Below, in pieces: positions 7,803 to 14,875 of a stretch of 23,500 nt of DNA. The position numbers were made by a program, and so were the translations under genes. The notes under the pieces are model-generated. The model worked only from the letters and a program-made list of their open reading frames with translations, searched no databases and had not been told where the DNA came from. Positions within the stretch are counted from its first letter, which is position 1. Each line of letters begins with the position of its first letter. The DNA is taken from contig CAMHMM010000005.1 of assembly GCA_946186215.1 (NCBI GenBank), forward strand, positions 1-23,500. Direction: 5' to 3'. This DNA is from an uncultured Ruminococcus sp. GTDB taxonomy: Bacteria; Bacillota; Clostridia; Oscillospirales; Ruminococcaceae.

Positions 7803-8204
7803 TTACTCCTCGGAGGAGCCGTCCTCATCCACGATAAGCTCGAGAGATTCACCGCATACAGGACATGATGTCATGCCGCCCTCGATATCCTCCTCGCTGA
7901 GATATATCACATCTCCGCAGTGGGGACAGGTGACTTCGTAAATACCCTCGTCATCCTCATCGGTATCCTCTTCATCATCGTCATCATCATCGCCGTAGAT
8001 ATCATCGATGATGCAACTGAGGTCGGTATCCATATCCGCTACGGCATCGTCAAGATAGCCTACGCTGTCGGAAACTCTGTCGATCTCCTCCGCCATCTCG
8101 CCGAGAAGCTCGGTGATAAGAGCGGTGACCTCATCGTCGATACCCTTTCCCTTTACAAGACCGCTCAAATATGCAGCCTTTTCGGAAAGTGACCTGAATT
8201 CCAT
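7803..8204 (-). CDS. CD1247-type N-terminal domain protein with C-terminal zinc ribbon
   Basis: A 133-residue soluble protein. The N-terminal helix pair (LSEKAAYLSGLVKGKGIDDEV...LLGEMAEEIDRVSDSV) resembles the domain named after C. difficile CD1247, found in small Clostridia proteins of unknown role. Next comes a very acidic linker (residues 71-86, nearly all Asp/Glu), then a ribbon with two CxxC knuckles: CPHC at 93-96 and CPVC at 114-117, probably binding one zinc. The start MEFRSL was chosen over one five codons upstream because GAGGTG lies about 8 bp before it. It follows efp on the same strand with a 173-bp gap and no clear terminator between, so co-transcription is plausible. Function is unknown; a role in translation or RNA polymerase contacts would be speculation. 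Confidence 0.8.
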   Translation of the reverse strand: MEFRSLSEKAAYLSGLVKGKGIDDEVTALITELLGEMAEEIDRVSDSVGYLDDAVADMDTDLSCIIDDIYGDDDDDDEEDTDEDDEGIYEVTCPHCGDVIYLSEEDIEGGMTSCPVCGESLELIVDEDGSSEE

Positions 8205-8377
8205 AATACCACACCTCACTGTTCATATACAGTCAGCCCGCTTTCACACCGGCCGTCTGTTTTCACGCTGTTCTGCCCGCACTGCTCACGCTGCTGTAAG
8301 CCGCCTTGCCGCCTTGCCTCCGTGCAGCCTTGCATCCATGCCGCCGAGCCGCCGTGTGCCGGACAGGAGCCCCGTGA

Positions 8378-8935
8378 TCAGGCTCTTTCCATGTACTCGC
8401 CTGTGCGGGTGTCGATACGGATCATGTCGCCCTCGTTGATGAACAGGGGAACCTTGATCTCAGCGCCTGTTTCAAGAGTAGCGGGCTTTGTTGCGTTGGT
8501 AGCTGTATCGCCCTTGAAACCGGGATCGGTCTGTGTTACCTGGAGCTCAACGAAGTTGGGGGGCTCTACTGCAAATACCTTACCCTTGTAGGAACATACC
8601 TTGCAGATCATCTGCTCCTTGACGAACTTGAAGTTGTCGCTGAGCTCTGCAGAGCTGATGGGTACCTGCTCATAGGATTCGGGATCCATGAAATAATACA
8701 GCTCGCCGTCGGAGTAGGAATATTCCATATCCTTTCTCTCAACGAATGCAGTGGGGAACTTTGCGGAAGGATTGTAGCTCTTTTCCACTACGGAGCCTGT
8801 GATAACATTCTTTACCTTTGTGCGCACAAAAGCAGCGCCCTTTCCGGGCTTAACATGCTGGAATTCAACGATCTGAAGAACATTTCCGTCCTCTTCAAAT
8901 GTAACACCGTTTCTGAAATCGCCGGCAGTAATCAT
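8378..8935 (-). CDS. efp: Translation elongation factor P
   Basis: EF-P enters the ribosomal E site and relieves stalling at polyproline stretches. The 185-residue protein has the three-domain length of the family. The domain I loop VKPGKGAA carries Lys32, the position modified in other bacteria. The C-terminal OB domain ends in GDMIRIDTRTGEYMER, the standard EF-P signature region. No lysyl-modifying enzyme (EpmA/B or YmfI-type) lies in the window. GGAGGTCACTT precedes the ATG. The 8205-8377 gap downstream is GC-rich with GCCGCC clusters but shows no convincing terminator. Confidence 0.97.
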   Translation of the reverse strand: MITAGDFRNGVTFEEDGNVLQIVEFQHVKPGKGAAFVRTKVKNVITGSVVEKSYNPSAKFPTAFVERKDMEYSYSDGELYYFMDPESYEQVPISSAELSDNFKFVKEQMICKVCSYKGKVFAVEPPNFVELQVTQTDPGFKGDTATNATKPATLETGAEIKVPLFINEGDMIRIDTRTGEYMERA

Positions 8936-9110
8936 AAGTGACCTCCAAAAATTGTATAATCTACAACTATATTACCATAAAGAACGGTCAAATGCAAGAC
9001 TTTTTTGAAAAAAAATTGTGTGGCAGGGGTAAATGGCGTTACAAAATGCCCAAAGGCCGCGAGCAAAATTTGTGCGAATTGCAGATTTTTAACGAATGAT
9101 GATTTATTAA

Positions 9111-9139
9111 TTGAAAACCTCACCGATTTTTGTTAAAAT
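9111..9139 (+). promoter_or_regulatory. Promoter of the mreB-like gene
   Basis: TTGAAA (9111-9116) and TAAAAT (9134-9139) are 17 bp apart, about 80 bp before the chosen start codon. It lies in the intergenic region divergent from efp. Confidence 0.75.
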
Positions 9140-9218
9140 GGTATAAGGGTAGGTGTGTAAATTCACCATGCCCAAAAAACCGTCACCGAGAGGATGCGGT
9201 ATTTCAAAGGAATTGAGT

Positions 9219-10226
9219 ATGGATATCGGAATAGACCTCGGCACGGCAAATATAATGATAACCTCGGCTAACAGAGGCGTGATCTTCTACGAGCCCTCTG
9301 TGGTAGCATTCAACCGCGACACGGAGGAGATAATCGCTGTCGGGATGGACGCTTACCGCATGATCGGCAAAACACCCGACTATATCGCGGTGATACGCCC
9401 CCTGTGCGACGGTGTCATATCGGATTATGATATGGCGGATACGCTCATAAAGGAATGCATCAGGCGCGTCACGGGCGCACAGATCTTCATGCCGAGAATA
9501 ATAATCTGCGTTCCCTCCCTTGCAACGGATGTTGAATGCCGCGCGGTGGTGAACGCCGCAAGGGATATCGGCGCACACAAGGTCTACCTCATTGAGGAGC
9601 CTGTTGCGGCGCTTCTGGGCGCAGGTGTGGATATATCAAGAGCCCACGGCTGCATGGTTGTGGATATCGGCGGCGGCACTACGGATATCGCCGTGATGTC
9701 CATGAACGGCATTGTGGTAAAAAATTCCGTAAAGCTGGGCGGCAACCGTCTCGATCAGGATATAATAAGGTATGTGCAGCTCAATCACAGGCTGCTCATC
9801 GGCGAGAGGACGGCGGAAAACGCAAAGATCGCCCTCGCCCGCGTGGATGCTCCCAAGGGTGAAAAGAAATTCACCGTCAGAGGCAGGGATTTGGTGACAG
9901 GTCTGCCCGCAGGTGTGGAGCTTACGGATGTGGATATGTACAACGCGGTGATAGATGACATAATGAAGCTCATCGAGGGCGTAAAGGTCGTACTTGAGGA
10001 GTGTCCTCCGGAGCTTTCGGGAGATATCGCCCAGGACGGCATACTTCTGACAGGCGGCGGTGCGCTGATAAGCGGTCTTGCCGAGCTGATGACAGCAGAG
10101 CTCGGAGTAAGGGTATACGCCGCAGACGATCCGATACAGTGCGTGGCAAGAGGCACGGGCATCGCCTACAAGCATATCAACGCCCTTCGCAACGGATTTG
10201 AACGGATATCGGCTTACAAGAAATGA
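9219..10226 (+). CDS. mreB: MreB/Mbl-family actin-like cytoskeletal protein
   Basis: Bacterial actin that polymerises under the membrane and guides lateral wall synthesis. The start MDIGIDLG (335 residues) is chosen because AAAGGA sits 8 bp upstream; an in-frame GTG 66 bp earlier lacks a ribosome site. Nucleotide-binding motifs are phosphate-1 DIGIDLGTANIMI (2-14), phosphate-2 CMVVDIGGGTTDIAVMS near 145-161, connecting segments IIICVPSLATDVECRAVVNAAR and VYLIEEPVAALLGAGV, and the adenosine motif GILLTGGGALISGLAELM near 285-302. The sequence is more divergent than housekeeping MreB, and mreC/mreD do not follow, so it may be an Mbl or MreBH-type paralogue. A palindromic repeat begins 2 bp after the stop. 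Confidence 0.88.
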   Translation: MDIGIDLGTANIMITSANRGVIFYEPSVVAFNRDTEEIIAVGMDAYRMIGKTPDYIAVIRPLCDGVISDYDMADTLIKECIRRVTGAQIFMPRIIICVPSLATDVECRAVVNAARDIGAHKVYLIEEPVAALLGAGVDISRAHGCMVVDIGGGTTDIAVMSMNGIVVKNSVKLGGNRLDQDIIRYVQLNHRLLIGERTAENAKIALARVDAPKGEKKFTVRGRDLVTGLPAGVELTDVDMYNAVIDDIMKLIEGVKVVLEECPPELSGDIAQDGILLTGGGALISGLAELMTAELGVRVYAADDPIQCVARGTGIAYKHINALRNGFERISAYKK

Positions 10227-10228
10227 CG

Positions 10229-10320
10229 GCAGGCGGAGCCTGCACCCGCCCGGTCGGCAAGGCCGACAGCTGCCCGTATGCTTATTTGAACGGGAACCTT
10301 TATCTGAAGCTCAGTTCTCT
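10229..10320 (+). repeat. Double-headed palindromic repeat directly after mreB
   Basis: Two heads are in tandem: GCAGGC-GGA-GCCTGC (10229-10243) and GTCGGC-AAG-GCCGAC (10253-10267). A single body follows (GCCCGTATGCTTATTTGAACG, GGAACCTTTATCTGAAGCTC...). The first head begins 2 bp after the TGA. The same two-head order occurs on the minus strand after aroQ (15486-15524). After the repeat, 10326-10426 contains a CAGGC-TGT-GCCTG hairpin and no recognisable gene. Confidence 0.85.
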
Positions 10321-10426
10321 TATTTGCGTTGATAAACTGCGGTTTGTCAGGCTGTGCCTGCAGCCGCTATCGGATAAACGGATCAAACACATAAACAAAG
10401 GATAGAATGTCCAGAGGGGTATAAAC

Positions 10427-10846
10427 ATGAATACAGCAATGCTGCTCAAACCAAAGAATCTGATAACATATCTCTACGGCGACATCAGTGCATCAGACGG
10501 ACTTATCAAGCTGATCGAATCGGGATTCTCGGCTGTTCCGGTGATCAACCGCGACGGCTACTATCTGGGCGTGGTCAGCGAAAGGGACTTCCTTTTCTGC
10601 ATCCTCGACGACGGAAACCTTGATTCGCTCAAGAAAGACGGTCTCACCGTTGGCAGCCTTGCCTCGGTCACCCGCTTTGAGCCTGTGTCCATCGATGCGG
10701 ATTTTGAGATACTCTTCAAGAGGATAATCAACCAGAACTTCGTCCCCGTCATAGACAGCCGCGGTATGTTCTCCGGCATCGTCACAAGGCAGGATATCAT
10801 AAAGTTCGGCATAAACCGCCTCAACCGCTATGAAAACGGTATGTAA
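10427..10846 (+). CDS. CBS-domain pair protein
   Basis: A 139-residue stand-alone Bateman module. The first CBS repeat covers about residues 14-60, with FSAVPVINRDGYYLGVVSERDFL. The second covers about residues 80-132, with NFVPVIDSRGMFSGIVTRQDIIKF. Paired CBS domains bind adenine nucleotides (AMP, ATP, c-di-AMP) and regulate a partner; no enzyme or transporter domain is fused here. GAGGGG precedes the ATG. The stop is 12 bp before the exonuclease, so it probably shares a transcript with the exonuclease and nadE. The overall form resembles CbpB/AcuB-like regulators of Firmicutes. Ligand and partner are unknown. Confidence 0.87.
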   Translation: MNTAMLLKPKNLITYLYGDISASDGLIKLIESGFSAVPVINRDGYYLGVVSERDFLFCILDDGNLDSLKKDGLTVGSLASVTRFEPVSIDADFEILFKRIINQNFVPVIDSRGMFSGIVTRQDIIKFGINRLNRYENGM

Positions 10847-10858
10847 CGGAGAGCTGCC

Positions 10859-11713
10859 GTGAATCTGATAATCCTTGACATGGAATGGAACCAGCCTATC
10901 GGGAAGAAGAACATGATCACCCGCCCTGTGCCTCTTACAGGCGAGGTCATCCGCATAGGCGCGGTAAGGACCGATGAAAGCATGAAGGAGCTTTCGCGCT
11001 TTAATATGTGCGTTCGCCCGAAGTTCTATAAAAAGCTCAATTACGCCGTGGGGAAGGTGACCGGGCTCGAGGGCTCCTCCATAAGCTACGGCCAGCCCTT
11101 TTCGGATGCATACGCCCGTTTTGTACAGTGGTGCGGCGAGGATCCTGTGATATTCACCTGGGGCACTGAGGATGAAAAGATCATGCTTTCCAATCTGGCT
11201 GTGCACAAGATGGAAAATCATCTGCCGCCATATATGGATATGCAGGCGGTATTTTCCCACAGAGTGGCAAAGGACTCAAAGCAGTACGGTGTCAGCGCGG
11301 TGCTGGAATATTACGGTCTCGAGCAGGATCTTAAAGCTCACGATGCCCTCAACGATGCGATATACACCTACAGGATAGCCCGTGAGATGGGGCTTGTGCA
11401 GTATATCCCCGAATACCACGATATCGAAAGGGAGATCGCCGAAGAGCGGGCACGGCTCAGAGAGCAGCGCTACCGCAGGGAATTTGCGGGAATAGCCGGC
11501 ATGGAGGCACTTCTTGCCAGCAGAAAGATCATGGTCTGTCGGTGTCCGGAATGCCGCTCGAAGCTGGAGCGCACCGCATTTGAGTTTGATAACGACAATG
11601 TGATGTCCGCAGAAGCCAAATGCGCCAACTGCGGGAAATTCACCATAGAGATACATATTAAAAACAATGACGACGGCACGATCAGTGCCCTGCGCATTTT
11701 TGAAAGGAAATGA
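10859..11713 (+). CDS. DEDDh 3'-5' exonuclease with C-terminal zinc ribbon
   Basis: A 284-residue protein whose N-terminal ~175 residues form a DnaQ-like RNase T fold. Exo I is LDMEWN (Asp7, Glu9). A likely Exo II Asp is Asp105 in FTWGTEDEKIM. Exo III is KAHDALNDAIYTYRI (His161, Asp166). The DMEWNQ motif and following insert resemble KapD/ERI-1-like exonucleases rather than the DNA polymerase epsilon subunit. An Arg/Glu-rich helical linker (189-208) leads to two CxxC pairs (Cys229/232 and Cys255/258) that probably form a zinc ribbon, an unusual addition. The start codon is GTG with GGAG about 7 bp upstream. The gene overlaps the upstream possible nadE ATG by 4 bp. Substrate (RNA or DNA) is unknown. 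Confidence 0.85.
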   Translation: MNLIILDMEWNQPIGKKNMITRPVPLTGEVIRIGAVRTDESMKELSRFNMCVRPKFYKKLNYAVGKVTGLEGSSISYGQPFSDAYARFVQWCGEDPVIFTWGTEDEKIMLSNLAVHKMENHLPPYMDMQAVFSHRVAKDSKQYGVSAVLEYYGLEQDLKAHDALNDAIYTYRIAREMGLVQYIPEYHDIEREIAEERARLREQRYRREFAGIAGMEALLASRKIMVCRCPECRSKLERTAFEFDNDNVMSAEAKCANCGKFTIEIHIKNNDDGTISALRIFERK

Positions 11714-11718
11714 CATCA

Positions 11719-12477
11719 ATGGCTTATGAATTTGATCCCAAGGCAGCTGCCGAATACATAACACAGTGGCTGCGCACCTATTTCGAGGAAAATGCCTCAC
11801 CTGACACAAAGGCAGTAATAGGCATTTCGGGCGGCAAGGACAGCTCCGTTACCGCGGCGCTCTGCGTGAAGGCTCTCGGCAAGGACAGAGTAATCGGCGT
11901 GCTCATGCCTCAGGGTGTCCAGTCGGATATCAACTGCAGCGAGCTTCTGGTCAATACACTTGGGATAAAGCATTACAGGATCAATGTAGGGCAGACCGTG
12001 GAAACACTGCTGGGCGAGATCGGCTCTCAGGTGGAGCTGAGCCGTCAGGCTAAGGTGAACACTCCCGCCCGCATACGCATGGCCACCCTTTACGCTGTGG
12101 CTGCCTGTGAAAACGGCCGCGTTGTCAACACCTGCAACTGCTCCGAGGATCATGTGGGCTACTCCACAAAGTTCGGCGATGCCGCAGGCGACCTCTCTCC
12201 CCTTTCGCATTACACCGTCACAGAAGTAGTGGCCATCGGCGATGAACTGGGGCTGCCCCGCGAACTCACGCACAAGGTACCCATCGACGGCCTGAGCGGT
12301 CTCACAGATGAGGAAAACCTGGGCTTTACCTATGCCGATCTTGACAGATACATCCGCGGGCTGGACGATCTTTCCAACCGTCCCGAGCTGAAGGAAAAAA
12401 TCGACAGGCTCAACAGGAACAATCTCCACAAGCTCCTGCCCATGCCGTACTGCCCGTATTACAGTCAGCAAGGCTGA
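11719..12477 (+). CDS. nadE: NH3-dependent NAD(+) synthetase
   Basis: Final step of NAD synthesis: deamido-NAD + ATP + ammonia to NAD. The pyrophosphatase P-loop SGGKDSS is at residues 37-43. The deamido-NAD and ATP segments VNTCNCSEDHVGYSTKFGDAAGDLSPL and THKVPIDGLSGLTDEENLGFTYADLD follow, and the tail is HKLLPMPYCPY. At 252 residues with no nitrilase-like amidase domain, it should use free ammonia. The start MAYEF is preferred because AAAGGA lies about 10 bp upstream; an ATG three codons earlier (11710) would leave 1 bp but would overlap the exonuclease stop. The last four codons and the TGA lie inside a GTCAGC-AAG-GCTGAC palindrome, so the repeat supplies the gene's end. Together with pncB it indicates nicotinate salvage. 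Confidence 0.95.
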   Translation: MAYEFDPKAAAEYITQWLRTYFEENASPDTKAVIGISGGKDSSVTAALCVKALGKDRVIGVLMPQGVQSDINCSELLVNTLGIKHYRINVGQTVETLLGEIGSQVELSRQAKVNTPARIRMATLYAVAACENGRVVNTCNCSEDHVGYSTKFGDAAGDLSPLSHYTVTEVVAIGDELGLPRELTHKVPIDGLSGLTDEENLGFTYADLDRYIRGLDDLSNRPELKEKIDRLNRNNLHKLLPMPYCPYYSQQG

Positions 12478-12540
12478 CAGCTACCCGTACTCTCATTTGA
12501 ACGGTAACGCTTACTTGGGGCTCGGAGCTTTTATTTAACC
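12463..12540 (+). repeat. Palindromic repeat overlapping the nadE stop codon
   Basis: The head GTCAGC-AAG-GCTGAC (12464-12478) differs from the common GTCGGC-AAG-GCCGAC by a compensated G-C to A-T pair. It is followed by a body close to consensus: CTACCCGTACTCTCATTTG, AACGGTAACGC, CTCGGAGCTTTTATTTAA. The nadE TGA is inside the right arm. Confidence 0.88.
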
Positions 12541-12571
12541 CCACCGCTATTGTACTTGTCAACTAAAATCA

Positions 12572-12600
12572 CCCCCGTCTGCTTTCAGCAGACGGGGGAT
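12572..12600. terminator. Bidirectional terminator between nadE and the VOC gene
   Basis: CCCCCGTCTGC (12572-12582) and GCAGACGGGGG (12588-12598) form an 11-bp stem with a five-base loop. It lies between convergent genes, with T-rich flanks on the minus side (GATTTTAG) and weaker ones on the plus side. Confidence 0.85.
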
Positions 12601-12620
12601 TGCATTGCTCTACTGTATGG

Positions 12621-13022
12621 TCAACGGGCAAACGGCCTGTTGAAGGAACCTATCTCGATAAGATTCCCCTCGGGATCGGCGATATAGCAGGTGCGCTGTC
12701 CCCACGGCTCCGTTGTAGGCTCGAGTACCGGCTCCGCTCCCTTTTCCACGGCTTTGGCAAATTCCGCATCCACCTCATCAAAGGTATCCACATACAGAGC
12801 AAGCTCAAAATGGCCGTTGAGCCCTTTGACATATTCATATTTACGGCTTGTCATATCCTCAAAATCTTTTCTGCCGTAGAGCAGGAACAGGGTGCCGTCC
12901 TTTATAAGATACACATTGGATGTGTCCTCCGCTTCCTTTATCTCAAAGCCCAGCACATCCCTGTAAAAGCGTATCATTGCGCCCATATCATTTACAAAAA
13001 GTCCGAATCCGTCCAGTTTCAT
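12621..13022 (-). CDS. VOC-family (glyoxalase/bleomycin resistance fold) protein
   Basis: A 133-residue vicinal oxygen chelate protein with two beta-alpha-beta-beta-beta modules. MIRFYRDVLGFEI is the first module. The second is HFELALYVDTFDEVDAEFAKAVEKGAEPVLEPTTEPWGQRTCYIADPEGNLIEIGSF, ending in the typical DPEGNLIE. A Glu near residue 126 and acidic or His positions on the strands could bind metal. The family includes lyases, dioxygenases and drug-binding proteins; the substrate is not visible. The start MKLDGFG is chosen for the AGGAGA site 6 bp upstream; an upstream in-frame ATG would overlap the GyrI-like gene. It lies 11 bp after that gene and likely shares its promoter. Confidence 0.88.
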   Translation of the reverse strand: MKLDGFGLFVNDMGAMIRFYRDVLGFEIKEAEDTSNVYLIKDGTLFLLYGRKDFEDMTSRKYEYVKGLNGHFELALYVDTFDEVDAEFAKAVEKGAEPVLEPTTEPWGQRTCYIADPEGNLIEIGSFNRPFAR

Positions 13023-13033
13023 AGTATCTCCTC

Positions 13034-13660
13034 TCATTTTATCGGGTGTCTGATAACTGTTTTCAACTTATCGGGCGACACTTTTCTTGCGTCCGAAAGA
13101 TATATCTCATGATGCTGACGGCTCTGCGTAATATCAAGCGAATATCCCTCACGCTCCATAAATTCATGCATAAGCTGCACGGTCGCAGGCTCATCATCAT
13201 AGCTGCCGATGTGCATACACTGCACACACAGCCCCTCATCATAAGTCAGGAACTCCACTCCGGAGAAATCGGCCTTCTTCTTGTCTGCCGCCTCCTCTTT
13301 AGCCCATTCGACATCTTCCCTTGTAACAAAATCAGGCAGGCGGATAAGCGATATCCATCTGAGATCCTCCTTATGAGCATAGTCAATGCCACAAGTGCCG
13401 TCCTGCCGCCACAGCCCCTCTAACGGCGGTACCACATAATCAAAGTAGCCTTCGATCCGGCGGCTGCCCTTTTTGCTCATTCTGATCGTGAACGCGATCC
13501 CATAGAGCAGGCCTATCGCCTTTTTGTACTCACCGCCCTCAATATTCGGATCACCCTCTCCGCGCACGGCGATATAATTCATCTCCGGCACGGTGACGAT
13601 AGTCGGCTTCTTCGGCGGCATATAGAACTCCCTGTATTCCTTCTTAAAGTCAAACGCCAT
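13034..13660 (-). CDS. GyrI-like small-molecule-binding domain protein
   Basis: A 208-residue protein with features of the GyrI-like/SHS2 ligand-binding family: N-terminal PTIVTVPEMNYIAVRGEGDPN, EGYFDYVVPPLEGLW, and the C-terminal KKADFSGVEFLTYDEGLCVQCMHIGSYDDEPATVQLMHEFMEREGY with QSRQHHEIYLSDARK. Such proteins bind hydrophobic or cationic compounds, alone or fused to regulators; this one has no DNA-binding domain. The start MAFDF follows AAAGGAGAAGACA. It is the first gene downstream of an inverted repeat and a -10 box at 13695-13733, directly after the WYL regulator. It is probably a regulated target together with the VOC protein. It could act in toxic-compound sequestration, but the ligand is unknown. 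Confidence 0.85.
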   Translation of the reverse strand: MAFDFKKEYREFYMPPKKPTIVTVPEMNYIAVRGEGDPNIEGGEYKKAIGLLYGIAFTIRMSKKGSRRIEGYFDYVVPPLEGLWRQDGTCGIDYAHKEDLRWISLIRLPDFVTREDVEWAKEEAADKKKADFSGVEFLTYDEGLCVQCMHIGSYDDEPATVQLMHEFMEREGYSLDITQSRQHHEIYLSDARKVSPDKLKTVIRHPIK

Positions 13661-13694
13661 TGTCTTCTCTCCTTTGCTGTAACAGTATGACAGC

Positions 13695-13733
13695 ATTATA
13701 GCGCGTCAAACATGACAGCTGTATGTCATGTTT
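13695..13733 (-). promoter_or_regulatory. Promoter with perfect inverted-repeat operator for the GyrI-like gene
   Basis: On the minus strand a TATAAT box occupies 13695-13700. Seventeen bases upstream, where a -35 box should lie, is TACAGC, which is poor. Those six bases are exactly the spacer of a perfect inverted repeat, AAACATGACA (13708-13717) and TGTCATGTTT (13724-13733). The repeat also overlaps the stop codon of the WYL regulator gene. It is the most likely binding site of that regulator, as repressor or activator. The regulatory sign cannot be read from sequence. Confidence 0.7.
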
Positions 13734-14634
13734 CGTATACGGAGAAAATATTTTTTACAAGCTCTGCAAATTCCTGCCGGTATTCCGGCGGCGCAATTAT
13801 CTGTGCATCTCTGCCGAAGGTCAGGATGTAATTGAAAAACGAGTGTTTATCCGACCATGTGAAATCCATGACCACATCGCCGCTGTCATCATATCTGAGA
13901 AGGTCTGCTCCGAATTCGTCTATGAGCCGCCATTTCACGGAGGCATCAAATTTAACGGCCGCCTTTATTTTCCCCCTTGTATGCCGCAGCTTATCGGGGA
14001 TATATTCGGGAACTGCTCTGTTTTCGCAGATCTCATCGGTAATATCGAGATCAGTGATACGCGTAAGTTTGAACATACGATAGTCCCTGCGCTGCGTACA
14101 GTAGCCCCACACATACCAGGCAGACCATTGAAAGATCAGATGATACGGCTCTATCCTGCGTCTGCCCTCTCCGTTCGGGGAAAAATAGCGGAAGGATATC
14201 ACCCTGCGCTGTTCCATAGCTTTCTTTATCAGGTCAATCTTGTCCGCTACCGCTGCTCTGTCCCAGCTTGACAGGTCTATTATGATGTGATTATCCGCAT
14301 TGACGCAGGCGGTATCATCAGCAGAGAGCTTTTCCATAAGCTGGCGGTAGCGGTTCGTCCCGCTCGCACTGTCAAGGCTTTGCAGTCCTGAAAGTATCGC
14401 CTGCATATCATCAGAGGAAAGCAATGTGCGGTCGATCCTGTAGCCGTCCATGATCGAGATACCGCCGCCCTGCCCCTGCTCTGAAACGATCGGTATGCCC
14501 GCCATATTTATTGATTCGATATCGCGCAGTATCGTCCGCCGTGACACCTCGAATTTTTCCGCAAGCTCGGCAGATGTTACCTTTTCCTTTTGCAAAAGAA
14601 TGGAAAGTATGCCGATAAGCCTGTCTATTTTCAT
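13726..14634 (-). CDS. WYL-domain transcriptional regulator with N-terminal HTH
   Basis: A 302-residue YafY/PafB-type regulator. Residues 1-60 form a helix-turn-helix (MKIDRLIGILSILLQKEKVTSAELAEKFEVSRRTILRDIESINMAGIP), followed by a winged segment with GQGGGISI. The WYL domain spans about 135-215 (RRVISFRYFSPNGEGRRRIEPYHLIFQWSAWYVWGYC...RMFKLTRI), and the end is a WCX-like dimerisation region with LLRYDDSGDVVMDF and FGRDAQIIAPPEYR. WYL domains bind small ligands or nucleic acid. GAGG lies 7 bp before the ATG. The 3' end overlaps the inverted-repeat operator of the GyrI-like and VOC genes on the same strand, suggesting local control. Upstream is a palindromic repeat. Confidence 0.92.
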   Translation of the reverse strand: MKIDRLIGILSILLQKEKVTSAELAEKFEVSRRTILRDIESINMAGIPIVSEQGQGGGISIMDGYRIDRTLLSSDDMQAILSGLQSLDSASGTNRYRQLMEKLSADDTACVNADNHIIIDLSSWDRAAVADKIDLIKKAMEQRRVISFRYFSPNGEGRRRIEPYHLIFQWSAWYVWGYCTQRRDYRMFKLTRITDLDITDEICENRAVPEYIPDKLRHTRGKIKAAVKFDASVKWRLIDEFGADLLRYDDSGDVVMDFTWSDKHSFFNYILTFGRDAQIIAPPEYRQEFAELVKNIFSVYET

Positions 14635-14650
14635 TTTTTCGCCTCATTTC

Positions 14651-14795
14651 AGTCGGCAAGGCCGGCGGTGAAACGCCGCTGTTGCTCGTATGCTTAATTG
14701 AAAGGTAACTCTCACTTGCAGCTCGAAGCTTTATCTTAATCCCACCACCGCCGCCTGAAGGCGGCGGTCCCCCTCCCTTTTCAAGGGAGGCAAGA
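14651..14795 (+). repeat. Palindromic repeat with fused heads and a GC-rich tail module
   Basis: The head GTCGGC-AAG-GCC runs directly into a second head, GCGGTG-AAA-CGCCGC (14665-14679, one T-G pair). The body continues TTGCTCGTATGCTTAATTG, AAAGGTAACTCTCACTTGC, AGCTCGAAGCTTTATCTTAAT. It ends with a two-hairpin module: ACCGCCGCC-TGAA-GGCGGCGGT and CCTCCCTT-TTC-AAGGGAGG. The same tail module recurs at 19673-19724 and, inverted, at 23244-23292. Beyond it, 14796-14875 shows only a degenerate inverted body (AGAGTACGGGTACC). Confidence 0.8.
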
Positions 14796-14875
14796 TACTG
14801 CCATTAATTAGTTATCGAGCAGCAGACTAAAATTCGCAAAATAAGAGTACGGGTACCAACAAGTTTTACCTGCCT

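Noticed and set aside
7522..7941. Plus-strand frame across the riboswitch
   Set aside because: It overlaps the highly conserved FMN aptamer and its terminator on the opposite strand and has no ribosome site.
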